This document shows, piece after piece, positions 35,201-44,519 of a stretch of DNA of 64,000 nucleotides. Source of the stretch: Numida meleagris (taxonomy: Eukaryota; Chordata; Aves; Galliformes; Numididae); assembly GCF_002078875.1 (NCBI RefSeq), contig NC_034421.1:3287076-3351075 (forward strand), written 5' to 3'. How positions within the stretch are numbered: the stretch's first letter is position 1; every line of letters starts with the position of its first letter. Below the pieces are notes generated by a model. It ran no database searches, had not been told where the DNA came from, and saw nothing but the letters and a program-made list of their open reading frames with translations. Made by a program: the position numbers and the translations under genes.

Positions 35201-38200
35201 GTAGTATTAGTCTTTTGGTTCTCTAAAAAATTTAGTCGAGAGGCATCTTCCACGTTTGTAGTATTGAAATGAATACTTTAAGCTTTCTTTCACATTTAAG
35301 AGCTCTTTAGGGAATCATTCCTAAGTCATTCTAGGTCTGAGATGCATCTTATTTTGCTAGTTTTCAAGTAAGATACTTCGAAGCAGTAACATTTCGTTCT
35401 TTGCACTTGAAAGAGATTATTTATCTTTAAATGGAGATGTCTAGCATACTTGTAGTTCAGGTTGGCACAGGTTATGGGTTTGTATTCAGTTTGAAGTCAA
35501 TGGTGTTCTGATCACAAAACTATATAGTAGGTAGCAAGATATTTGGGGAATTTTCCCTTGTAAGATCAGTACAAGAAAACTTGTGTGTAAATCTAGAATG
35601 CTTTTCAGCTGAAGAGGTGCTAGGAATTACCATGTCTTGGAAGCTTTTCCCTCACCTGTAGAACATCCTGTTAGAGGAAGTGCTGTTTAAAAATGCATTG
35701 TATTTGAATATTATTTAGATAAAGCCCTGCTTGTACTCATGTATTAAATCAAATTGTAATAGTAAAGTAGATTGTTCCCTTTGTAGGTATTTAGTGACCT
35801 TCAGCCCTTTGATGGACACACAGGATGACCCTCAGGCTATTATCATCTGGGATATTCTGACTGGGCAAAAGAAACGAGGATTCCACTGTGAAAACTCAGC
35901 TCACTGGCCTATTTTTAAGTAGGTTGCAAAGCAGCATTAGAGAGCGAGCAGCCCTAGACTTTGTTTAATGAACAGATGACTCTTACCTCATTTTCTTGTT
36001 TTTATTTTCTTAGATGGAGTCATGATGGTAAATTCTTTGCTCGAATGACTTCAGATACCCTCAGCATCTATGAAACACCTGTAAGTTCTTTTGTTTTTGT
36101 GCAATATTTATTGCTTTACGATGTCAGCATTTCATGCGGTATCTATTTTAAAGGATATGTTTTAGTAATGCACTCTAGAGCCTAAAAGGGAAGAAATCCA
36201 TTTGCTTATCTCTTGTTTTTTTTTTTTCCTGGATCAAAAAACTATCTGAGCTTGACAGCAGCATTCTCACTGTGCTTCTAGAAAGCCAAGAGAGCTCAAC
36301 ATACGAGTTAACAGGACCAAATGATACTGTCCAGGTCTTAGTAGCAGATGCTTGCGTGAATACCCAAAAGACATTATAAATCACAGCATAATCCAGTCTG
36401 TTTTTTGTTTTTTGTTATATTGTAGGCTGCTACTCATAAAAAATCATTACACAGAATTAGTTTTATTGGTTGTTGTGGTATACGTATGTTACTATAAGGG
36501 ATAAAGGATCTCTGAACACTGTCCAGTTTCCTAGTTTGTGCTCTTACACATAAGCCTTCTGCTCTTACTGTATGTGCAAGAATGTTACTTGCAAGTTGAC
36601 AACTTTCTCTTCTTTTAGTCTATGGGATTGTTGGACAAAAAAAGCTTGAAAATCACGGGAATAAGGTGAGTATATCCCTTTCTAAAAGTAACTACTCTCG
36701 TTTTTCTTTATGTCTGGGACTTCTTAATAGCAAAATGAATCTTTATACTGATTAGATAAAATAGCCTCATACCAAAGTGGTCAGATTAGTCTGGCAAAAG
36801 AAGAGCAGAATGCTTTCCACTTGAGCTGTTAGCTGCGTACATCAATCTGTATTTAGATTACCGCAAAGAAGACTTCTGTAATCTTGGATCTAACTTGACA
36901 TCCTGGTACCTTGTCTACCACACCAAACTGGAATGCAGTTTAAGTAATATCTTTTCAGGTTGGTGTGCTGTGCACTGTGTGCTGCCTATTGGCAAGGAAC
37001 TCGTTTGATTTTGTGCGTGTCTGCACGGTAAACGCTGATTCTTGTGAATTTTTGAGGCACCTTTTGGAAAACAGTTAAAATTAAGTTTTCAGGTGCAGAG
37101 GATTGTCTTCAGTTTGATATCATAGAGGGACGTCGCTCATTTGTTTTATGTTCCATAGATCTTTTGGGTTTCTGCAGCAAAGGAGCTATACCTTCTCTTT
37201 AGTGAATGTTACTGTTTTGATAACATTGGTGATATAGCAGGTTTAAGTAGCAGTTAAAAACATGTTATGTGTAAGGTTAGTAAACTCCTCGGTTGCTCAT
37301 CTGTATCTGCCTTTCTACTGAGAGTTGATATTTGTCTGCAGCACTCAGAATACTGAAAATAGTTTCTGCTTGTAATATCTCTAACTAAAAATTAAAATGG
37401 AATAAGTCTAACTTTATTCTTGCAGAGATTTCTCCTGGTCTCCTGGTGGTAACATAATTGCTTTCTGGGTGCCTGAGGACAAAGACATCCCAGCAAGAGT
37501 GACCTTAATGCAACTGCCTGCCAGGCAAGAAATCCGTGTGCGAAATTTGTTCAATGTCGTAGATTGTAAACTACACTGGCAGAAGAATGGTGATTACCTG
37601 TGTGTGAAGGTAGACAGGACTCCCAAAGGCACGCAGGTGTGTGGACTGTGACTGTGTTCATAAAATTTGGTTTCTTTCATGCTGACGCTTTATTTTCTTA
37701 GAATACTGTCTTTCAATGAAGCCGGTGTAAATTGCATGATGGAAAAATAAAAATAGCTTTGACTGCTGAGTTTGAAGTGTGTAGAGAGCCAAATGTATGT
37801 CATGCTTGCATCCAGGATTTGCTTTGAATTTACTGATGTGGTAGAGTAAATTTTTTAAATGAATGAGTGCTAGATCTCTTTTCCTGCTCTCTCTAAAATC
37901 GGTTGTTGAACCCATAGGCTATGCTGCAGAATGTACCATGCGTTTATCTATTTCACTTAAATTTAATTCTGGAAAAAAATAATTTTTGTATGCAATCCTG
38001 CTGTTACTCTTTATCAGAACAGAAGGATTTAGAGTGTGCTTACTAATGAGGCACGCACTATTTGTCTGTTTATTAAGAAAACAAATCTTGAGCCATTGAC
38101 CGTCGCCCTGAGTTCTCTTGGACCAATCGTGTAGCCATCCTTCTATGCATGGTGATGAAAAGTGTTTGCTCTGCTTCTTCTGTACTGATTAATGAGCTAA

Positions 38201-41200
38201 TGTTGGCCTTCACAGGGAGTGGTGACCAACTTTGAAATATTCCGAATGAGAGAGAAACAGGTGCCTGTGGATGTGGTGGAAATGAAAGGTAATTCCAAGT
38301 TGCCTTATCGACCTTTCTTTTTAAAAAGTAAACTTTATGGCAGAGTTTAACTTCTGGGTTCCCTTTTCAGCATCTTGGTTTTCTTTGATAACTGCTTGTA
38401 ATTGAAGCTTTTTATTGTGTTTGTTCTGGCTGTTTTTTTACGTACTTTTGACCCCTCTATTTTTTTTTTTTTTTTTTTACAGAAAGCATCATAGCCTTTG
38501 CTTGGGAACCAAATGGAAGCAAATTTGCTGTTTTGCATGGAGAAACTCCACGAATTTCAGTTTCCTTTTACCATGTTAAAAACAATGGGAAAATAGAACT
38601 TATCAGTAAGTAACTGGAAAGATAAGGGAAATACGCAGGTGCTGAGCATTTTGTGTGTAGCAAACTCAAATTGTGACTGGTTGCGATAGTGTGGCATTAG
38701 GTGCTACTCCTGACACTATATTTGGGAAACCTAGCTTGCTGGTGACAGCTGAACTATTGTCATTTTAAATCTGTCCAGTATCTGAGAATACAAGGCTTAC
38801 AAGCCAGAATAATGATGTGGTCTTGGGATGTTCATGCAAGGAGATAGCACAGGCTTAACTGACTAGGTAACATTTTTTCTCAAGTTGGGTATTGGGATCT
38901 TCTGATCTTTTTTTCTGCTAACCTTAGATGCTTTTGTGCTACTAGATTTTGTCTTAAGAAGTACAGAGCTAAGAACTGTTGTAGAGGCTTCCTTGCTGAG
39001 TTCAGAAATGTCTTTTGAGGAATGGTTGTATTTACTGCTTGTGATGTGACTGATGGGATTGGATTGTGATTATTTTTCTGGATTCCTTGTTTCTTTCTAG
39101 AAACATTTGACAAACAGCAGGCAAACACGATATTCTGGAGTCCTCAAGGGCAGTTTGTAGTGTTGGCTGGCCTCCGAAGGTGAGCATTGCACAGGTTACT
39201 GAATACCATCCTGCTTTTAAAGGAGGAAAAAAGGGCTAGACAATCTCATCAGGAAGTGTTTGCGATCTCCACAAATGATTGAACACAAGTTTTTGTTACT
39301 TAAGTGGGCAAGAAAATCTTACTGACTTTGAGTGCTTGCTTGTATTGAAAGGTCTCTCTGTGGAGGGGGTGGGGGAAATTACTTTGACCTGGAGTAATCT
39401 GTCAGTTTGAATCTGTTATGTACTTGACATTATTAAAGCTTACAAGAGTTTTTATTGCTTTATTAAAACCGTATCTCAGTTGCATTACTACATAACTCCG
39501 ATAGGGCTTTGCAAAAACAAAGGAAAACAAGGTACAAAGGACCAAGCTCCATCATGACACAGTAACCTTAACTTGATATTTCTGCCATGTCAAATGAAGA
39601 ATTTTTTCAACAACTAAGTGGATATTTAGAAACACTTCTTATGTGTTTAATTTGTGATTCTGAACTAATCCATGTGGCTCTTGTAATAGGTTGTTGTCAC
39701 AGCCTTGAGTTCTCGTGGGCAGTACTCTTACTATGCTCTTACAACAAAGCTGTATTGTTTAGAAATATATATATATCAAAAAAGCTTCACATTAGAGCAG
39801 GTGAAGACTTATTAACCAGCTGAGCAGTATTTGGCTTTGTGTGTTTCAGACAAGTAACGCTGCTCATCTTAGAAATCTTTTTATTTTTGAACTTATCTTC
39901 ATTTCTTGAGTATTTTGGCATGCAGCTGTTAAACTTCAGCTGTAACTTGACTGTAATATGTTTTTGTCGTGACTTTAGGAAGAAATGTAAAATGGGTTAA
40001 AGGTCCTTGAACATACTAGCGAAAGTTTTGTTCTTTTGTAGATTTTTGGCTTTATTTAGTCGCATTTTCTAGCCACAGATGCATGTTATTGGTATGAGTC
40101 TTCCTTGGCTGCTTGCTGAAAAGATGTAGCTTATGAAACCTGTTTTAAAAAAATAGGCTATGCTAGTGTGTAAAACAGTGTCTATTTTTGCCTTTGCAGC
40201 ATGAACGGTGCCTTAGCATTTGTTGATACATCTGATTGCACCATGATGAATATTGCTGAACACTATACAGCTTCAGATGTGGAATGGGATCCTACAGGCA
40301 GATACATCGTGACTTCTGTGTCTTGGTGGAGCCATAAGGTATTAACAAATTCATCTTTTCCTTTCCCTTCCAGAGGTGTTGGCAAGGTCTATTGGTTATG
40401 AAGACAAAATGGGCACCTGTCGCTTTTCACATGACTTAAAACCTGCACCATAGTTTTACATGTTAATTTCTAATTTATTTGGGCTGTAAGCTTTGCTGAT
40501 TTTCAAAAACTAGTTCTGGCTGGGCAGTTCACAGTTCTAAACGGAGTGTCCTTCTTGAGTTTTCATTACATCTTTTAATTTATCTTTAGCTATTTGGAAC
40601 TTGATCTCTGTGTGGCCCACACAGAATAATGAGGAAAAACTGCATCTGTCTTTACTTTCACATAGTTCCAGCCACTGTGCTGAAATCCTCTTCTGTACAG
40701 ATGCAGAATCTGAGGCGTTATGATAGAAGGCCTTGCTTAGTTTTAAACTGTTATCATCCAGGGTATAACTTTATGCAAGGCTTCAGTGGAACAAATGAAC
40801 TCTGTTTTGCTGATGAATTTGGCTTGTGCAAGAATGATGCTAACAAAAAGAATGCTTCATTTTCATTGACTAAGGATGCTAATTTTATTACATACAAATG
40901 AAAAATCCTTAAAAGATACATAGTGAGAACCCGAGTGTTAAGTTACAGCTTACCATGATTGAGATGTTACACCGCTCTTCCAGGTGGACAATGCGTATTG
41001 GTTATGGACCTTCCAAGGACGTCTACTTCAGAAAAACAATAAAGACAGGTTCTGTCAGCTTCTGTGGAGACCACGACCAGCTACCTTGCTCAGTGAGGAT
41101 CAGATAAAGGTAGTGTATTCCACGCCTGTTGACACTGGATCAGTGGATACGTATACAAACCAAGGTTTAGCGTCCTTTTCTTGAGAACAAGTCTTGAACT

Positions 41201-42839
41201 GTTAGAGCTGTAGAACTGCCTTTCTCCCTGAGCTTTTGAAAAACCATATTGCCATAGGGGACCTCGCTTGTGGGAATGACTGGTAAATATTAACTGTTCC
41301 TTAAGTTTGGAATAGAAATGGAAACCAGTTGTACTTATGGTTATGCTACAGTGAAAGGATGTGAAGAGTAACAAACCTGAATTTACCTGTCTGGACTTCT
41401 GTAATTGAATGCTTACAGAAATGTTTACATGATCTGTAAGCCAGAAGAGTAAATAAAGTAACAGTGCAGGGAAATTGCCTAGAAAAGCAGTTTTTCAAAA
41501 ATGCTAAGCATGCTCAAAACTGCCAGAGGAGTTCTTATAGAATGTGATGATTGTGATTGTTAGTCTGTTTTCAGCCTTAGTTGAAATAAGATTCTGTTTT
41601 ACAGCAAATTAAAAAGGATCTGAAGAAGTACTCAAAGATATTTGAGCAGAAGGATCGCCTGAGCCAGTCCAAAGCTTCAAAGGTAAGACAATTTTGAAAT
41701 ATAATAACATAGATGAAGCTCTTTTAACCTGTCTGTTGTTGTTGTAATGGTCATATATGTTAGATTTCTCTTGTAATCAACATCTGTGATCATGTTAATC
41801 CAGGTGCTTAGACTTGCTTCCAATGGGTAGTTCACACAGATGCCACTCAGCTTTCAGGTTAAGCAGTAATGAATCTGGAGAGGCACTGGTGATAGCTCAG
41901 TAAGCAAAAGTGATAAAAGTTAGGATTCTTAGTGACTTGCTGTATTAGACACTCTTTAAACTAATGAGAAAACCTTTAATAACAGAAATTAAAAACCCTT
42001 GCCAAAACAACTTTAACGCAACATAAAAGGTTTTAAGTCAGTAGAAAGGATTGAAGAGAAGGTTTTCCTTTCTAACAAGTGCATTTCATGTGCATTTTGT
42101 TTGTTATGGGAGTTAACAGCCTCGTCTTGCCTCTGCAGGAGCTGGTGGAAAGGAGACGTACAATGATGGAAGAATTCAGAAAGTACCGCAAGATGGCACA
42201 AGAGTTGTACATGGAGCAAAGGAACGAGCGCTTAGAGCTTCGAGGAGGTAAGCCACACGTACCACTTCTTGGTTACCTAACATCACGTTTTTACAACTGT
42301 TCTCCTAACTCGTTTATTCTTTCTCTCTATTCATTTCCCGCCATTTCCCCCGTTTTGTCTTTGTGTTTTTTTTTCCTGAATCATAATGAATTTTGCTTTT
42401 GGATTTTGCACGGGAGAATACTCCGTGCTGGCTGCCAGACTTGGCTGCCTGTGCTTTACATAGCTTCTTTATGCTTCAAGGCAAGCATTGGTTTGACTTT
42501 GACATAAGCCTGTGAAGAGATTTGGATGTTATGTATCACCAAAAAATCCTCAAAAACTCTGTAGTGGGAGACAGCAATGCCTTGTTTGTCATTTATGACA
42601 TTAGCGTGTCATTGTTATGATTTAAAGCAACGAATACTTCTTATTTCAATGCTATATTAAGGACTGTTCCTTGAAAGAGCGTAGAATCCTTGTTGCTGTG
42701 TTTGAGGCATTGTGTTAATCCTTTCTCCATTCCAGGGGTTGACACGGATGAGCTGGACAGCAATGTTGATGACTGGGAGGAGGAGACTGTTGAATTTTTT
42801 ATCAATGAAGAAATTATTACCCTTGCAGAACCAGAGTAA
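28784..42839 (+). CDS. EIF3B: EIF3B, eukaryotic translation initiation factor 3 subunit B, complete coding region
   Basis: eIF3b is a core scaffold of the eIF3 complex, which binds the 40S subunit and mRNA during translation initiation; it contacts eIF3a, eIF3g, eIF3i and eIF3j. Eighteen coding exons join in frame: 28784-29228, 32381-32573, 32720-32839, 32931-32988, 33563-33691, 34735-34892, 35787-35918, 36014-36080, 36619-36665, 37426-37636, 38216-38288, 38483-38605, 39101-39179, 40200-40338, 40984-41109, 41605-41682, 42139-42247 and 42736-42839. They encode 796 residues against 814 in human. Residues 1-140 are Pro/Glu-rich and disordered. An RRM follows at about 166-252, with RNP2 VIVVDNVP (168-175) and RNP1 KGYIFLEY (212-219). 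A large WD-type beta-propeller covers about 270-690. The C-terminal helix carries [20 protein letters not shown] and the acidic [10 protein letters not shown] end. Divergence from human is nearly confined to exon 1. Identification is certain. Confidence 0.98.
29229..32380 (+). other. EIF3B: EIF3B intron 1 (3.15 kb)
   Basis: It runs from donor gtgcgc at 29229 to acceptor tttgcag at 32380. The first 150 bases still belong to the CpG island; the rest is T-rich. No exon, snoRNA with paired C and D boxes, or repeat family was recognised. Remaining EIF3B introns range from 91 to 1043 bases and likewise show nothing beyond short homopolymer runs. Confidence 0.75.
32381..32573 (+). CDS. EIF3B: EIF3B coding exon 2 (first half of RRM)
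   Basis: The acceptor is tttgcag and the donor GG|gtaagt. It encodes [19 protein letters not shown], the RNP2 strand VIVVDNVP, and [20 protein letters not shown]. Confidence 0.98.
32720..32839 (+). CDS. EIF3B: EIF3B coding exon 3 (second half of RRM)
   Basis: The exon begins with RNP1 ([18 protein letters not shown]) and continues to NLFTDFD. The donor is AA|gtgagt. Intron 3, which follows, is only 91 bases. Confidence 0.98.
32931..32988 (+). CDS. EIF3B: EIF3B coding exon 4
   Basis: A 58-base exon encoding [19 protein letters not shown], the link from the RRM to the propeller. The acceptor is actttcag and the donor TTG|gtaagg. Confidence 0.97.
33563..33691 (+). CDS. EIF3B: EIF3B coding exon 5 (propeller start)
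   Basis: The exon has 43 codons in phase 0, [20 protein letters not shown] through QIEDRA. The acceptor is tttcttag and the donor GCA|gtgagt. Confidence 0.97.
34735..34892 (+). CDS. EIF3B: EIF3B coding exon 6 (propeller)
   Basis: The exon encodes [19 protein letters not shown] through LIDFSPCE, with WD-type strands. The acceptor is attccag and the donor AG|gtatgg. Confidence 0.97.
35787..35918 (+). CDS. EIF3B: EIF3B coding exon 7 (propeller)
   Basis: The exon encodes [18 protein letters not shown], then [17 protein letters not shown]. The acceptor is tttgtag and the donor AA|gtaggt. Intron 7 after it is 95 bases. Confidence 0.97.
36014..36080 (+). CDS. EIF3B: EIF3B coding exon 8 (propeller)
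   Basis: The exon has 22 full codons, [19 protein letters not shown] to ETP. The acceptor is tttcttag and the donor CCT|gtaagt. Confidence 0.97.
36619..36665 (+). CDS. EIF3B: EIF3B coding exon 9 (47-base small exon)
   Basis: It encodes [15 protein letters not shown] plus two bases of an Arg codon. The acceptor is tcttttag and the donor AG|gtgagt. It is the smallest coding exon and keeps frame on both sides. Confidence 0.95.
37426..37636 (+). CDS. EIF3B: EIF3B coding exon 10 (propeller)
   Basis: One base completes Arg, then 70 codons run from [18 protein letters not shown] to VDRTPKGTQ. The acceptor is cttgcag and the donor CAG|gtgtgt. Confidence 0.97.
38216..38288 (+). CDS. EIF3B: EIF3B coding exon 11
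   Basis: It encodes [18 protein letters not shown] to VVEMK. The acceptor is cttcacag and the donor G|gtaatt. Confidence 0.97.
38483..38605 (+). CDS. EIF3B: EIF3B coding exon 12 (propeller)
   Basis: It encodes [20 protein letters not shown] to NGKIELI. The acceptor follows a run of 19 T (38460-38478) and acag. The donor is A|gtaagt. Confidence 0.97.
39101..39179 (+). CDS. EIF3B: EIF3B coding exon 13 (propeller)
   Basis: It encodes [18 protein letters not shown] to LAGLR. The acceptor is tttctag and the donor AG|gtgagc. Confidence 0.97.
40200..40338 (+). CDS. EIF3B: EIF3B coding exon 14 (propeller)
   Basis: It encodes [20 protein letters not shown] through VSWWSHK. The acceptor is tttgcag and the donor AAG|gtatta. 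Confidence 0.97.
40984..41109 (+). CDS. EIF3B: EIF3B coding exon 15 (end of propeller)
   Basis: The exon has 42 codons, [18 protein letters not shown] to LLSEDQIK. The acceptor is cttccag and the donor AAG|gtagtg. Confidence 0.97.
41605..41682 (+). CDS. EIF3B: EIF3B coding exon 16
   Basis: It encodes [19 protein letters not shown] to KASK, a Lys-rich helical linker after the propeller. The acceptor is ttttacag and the donor AAG|gtaaga. Confidence 0.97.
42139..42247 (+). CDS. EIF3B: EIF3B coding exon 17 (C-terminal helix)
   Basis: It encodes [18 protein letters not shown] to RLELRG, a charged helix in the region known to bind eIF3i and eIF3g. The acceptor is ctctgcag and the donor G|gtaagc. 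Confidence 0.97.
42736..42839 (+). CDS. EIF3B: EIF3B coding exon 18 (C-terminus and stop)
   Basis: It encodes [20 protein letters not shown] to TLAEPE, then TAA at 42837-42839. The exon probably runs on to a splice donor at 42854|42855 in the 3'UTR. Confidence 0.96.
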
Positions 42840-42842
42840 TCT

Positions 42843-42848
42843 AATAAA
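42843..42848 (+). terminator. EIF3B: Proximal EIF3B poly(A) signal AATAAA, next to a splice donor
   Basis: AATAAA lies three bases after the TAA stop codon and six bases before the donor gtaaga. Use of it would give a very short 3'UTR; U1 binding at the donor would be expected to suppress it. Confidence 0.35.
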
Positions 42849-43961
42849 ACTGTGGTAAGATCTCTTTCAGAAGAGAGAAGCGCTTCTGTCAGCTGTCACT
42901 ATAGATTAATTTGTTTCAGAAGGTTGTCTGCTTGTTGCATGAATGCATGTGCTGTTCTGAGATGGTTTGCTTTATGTGGCTGAAGTGAACAAACAAGAGC
43001 TTTCTTAAATATAGTCACAGACTGTCAGATTTATGGGCTGTACTGAGTAGAATACTGTGTCCTGTTTTACCAGAGTAATCAGTGCTGTGACAGCTAGGGT
43101 CAACTTTTAAACGCAGCTCGTTGCAAGCTCCTCAATTTCTCCTACTGACAGAACTCTTAACGTAATATCAGATTTGAAAATTTGCTTTCTGTAAGAATTT
43201 CATGTTAGGTAATATTGGACAGGGCTTAAATAATATGCTTAAGATTATACAGTAAGTTAATTATGATATAAGTGAGTAGATTTAAATATCCACATGAAAT
43301 CTATGATTTCCTAGAAACGTTGGTTAGAAGTCTGGCAGCAGAGCACTTTCTCCTGTCTGACTGTCACTGCTTGTTGCTGAAATCTTTAATTCAATGATTT
43401 TTCGAAGTTCTGCATTTTGAATTCTTATTGTATATTTGTATGTTGAAAACATGCTAATTTGAGCAGCTCGTGTAGGAAATGTTCTTTCTTTAAGGAGCTT
43501 GAAGTTGTACTCGGGAGGGAAAGGAAAGATTGATAGTGAGCGTGCTCACATGGGACTTTACACAGGAATGTAATCTAGGTTTTCTGCTGTGTTTAGGACT
43601 TCCCGTAAGGAAGGGGAGACTGGAAGCATCCTGTTGTAGCTGTCACTGTACAGCTCTGTTGCCCCTGGATATCTAAGGAGTCAAAATAAACTGTGGAGCA
43701 GTATACCTCTTGACCTGTGGAAAAAATTAATAGCCTTCATATTTAGAGACTTATTTGGATCTAGCTTATCTGTGTTCCATATATGAGAGATCTTTTATGG
43801 AAGAAAGAGGGGGAGAAGCTGCCTAGTTTCTGGATTTAAATATCAATTTAAGAGCAGATGAAGCACGTACTTTGTAGCTTTTCACCAGCTAGCATCTGTG
43901 GTAAGGTTGTTTGTAAAAAGCGCAGCAGCTGACTCATCTCTTTCTTTTTCCTTTTCTACAG

Positions 43962-44518
43962 CACCACCATATCTTGTGCTGAAAAGAGGTTTGTTCATTT
44001 TCAGAAAGTCTACATCAATTTTGGAATTTTTAATCCATATTCTTGCACTCTGGAAGGGTGAATGCACCGGATTTTCTCCATTCTGCCACATTGTAGTGCC
44101 TTTAAGTCTTGCTGCGTGCTGCAGTGAGATATTGAAGAGGCGCTGCTTTTAAATTTTTATTCTTTTTTTTTTTTAGGGTTCAATTTTCTTTTTAAATTCA
44201 CTAATACCAGTATTTACTTCTTGACTCCTGTGCAGTACTTCCCAACTGGCATTTTTGACTTCCTGCCAGTGAAGTGAGTTTCATCAGTGCGCATCTCTTA
44301 CACACAATGTTTCTGTTTCAGGACTCTTTTTGTGTCCCGAGTGCATGGACAGATGTTCACTTTGTTTGGGGAAAAGTCAACAGAACCATTTTTCGTATGA
44401 TGTGTTTTAGTGTGCTGAAGCAGCACTACAGTGGGCTATATCCTCCTCCTTTCAGATTGTGAAAGGATGTCTCCCTCAAAGAGCTGAATATGGAAATAAA
44501 AGCAGACCAATACTAAAA
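43962..44518 (+). other. EIF3B: Probable non-coding last exon of EIF3B (3'UTR)
   Basis: A strong acceptor (a long pyrimidine tract ending in tctacag at 43961) pairs with a donor GTG|gtaaga at 42855, only 15 bases after the stop codon. This gives a 1.1 kb intron wholly inside the 3'UTR. The exon would end after AATAAA at 44495-44500, followed by a GT-rich element at about 44525-44546. The stop lies less than 50 bases upstream of the junction, so the mRNA should escape nonsense-mediated decay. Seen: the sites. Inferred: their use. Confidence 0.6.
44495..44500 (+). terminator. EIF3B: Distal EIF3B polyadenylation signal AATAAA
   Basis: The hexamer is followed about 30-45 bases later by the GT-rich sequence tatgtgttgtttgt, a typical downstream element. 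Cleavage is expected near 44515-44520. Confidence 0.65.
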
Positions 44519-44519
44519 A

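Noticed and set aside
38151..38187. Box C-like GTGATGA followed by CTGA in EIF3B intron 10 (possible C/D snoRNA)
   Set aside because: The two boxes are too close, no flanking stem can pair, and no C'/D' boxes fit between them.
41547..41604. Box C-like GTGATGA just upstream of EIF3B exon 16
   Set aside because: No D box or terminal stem before the exon.
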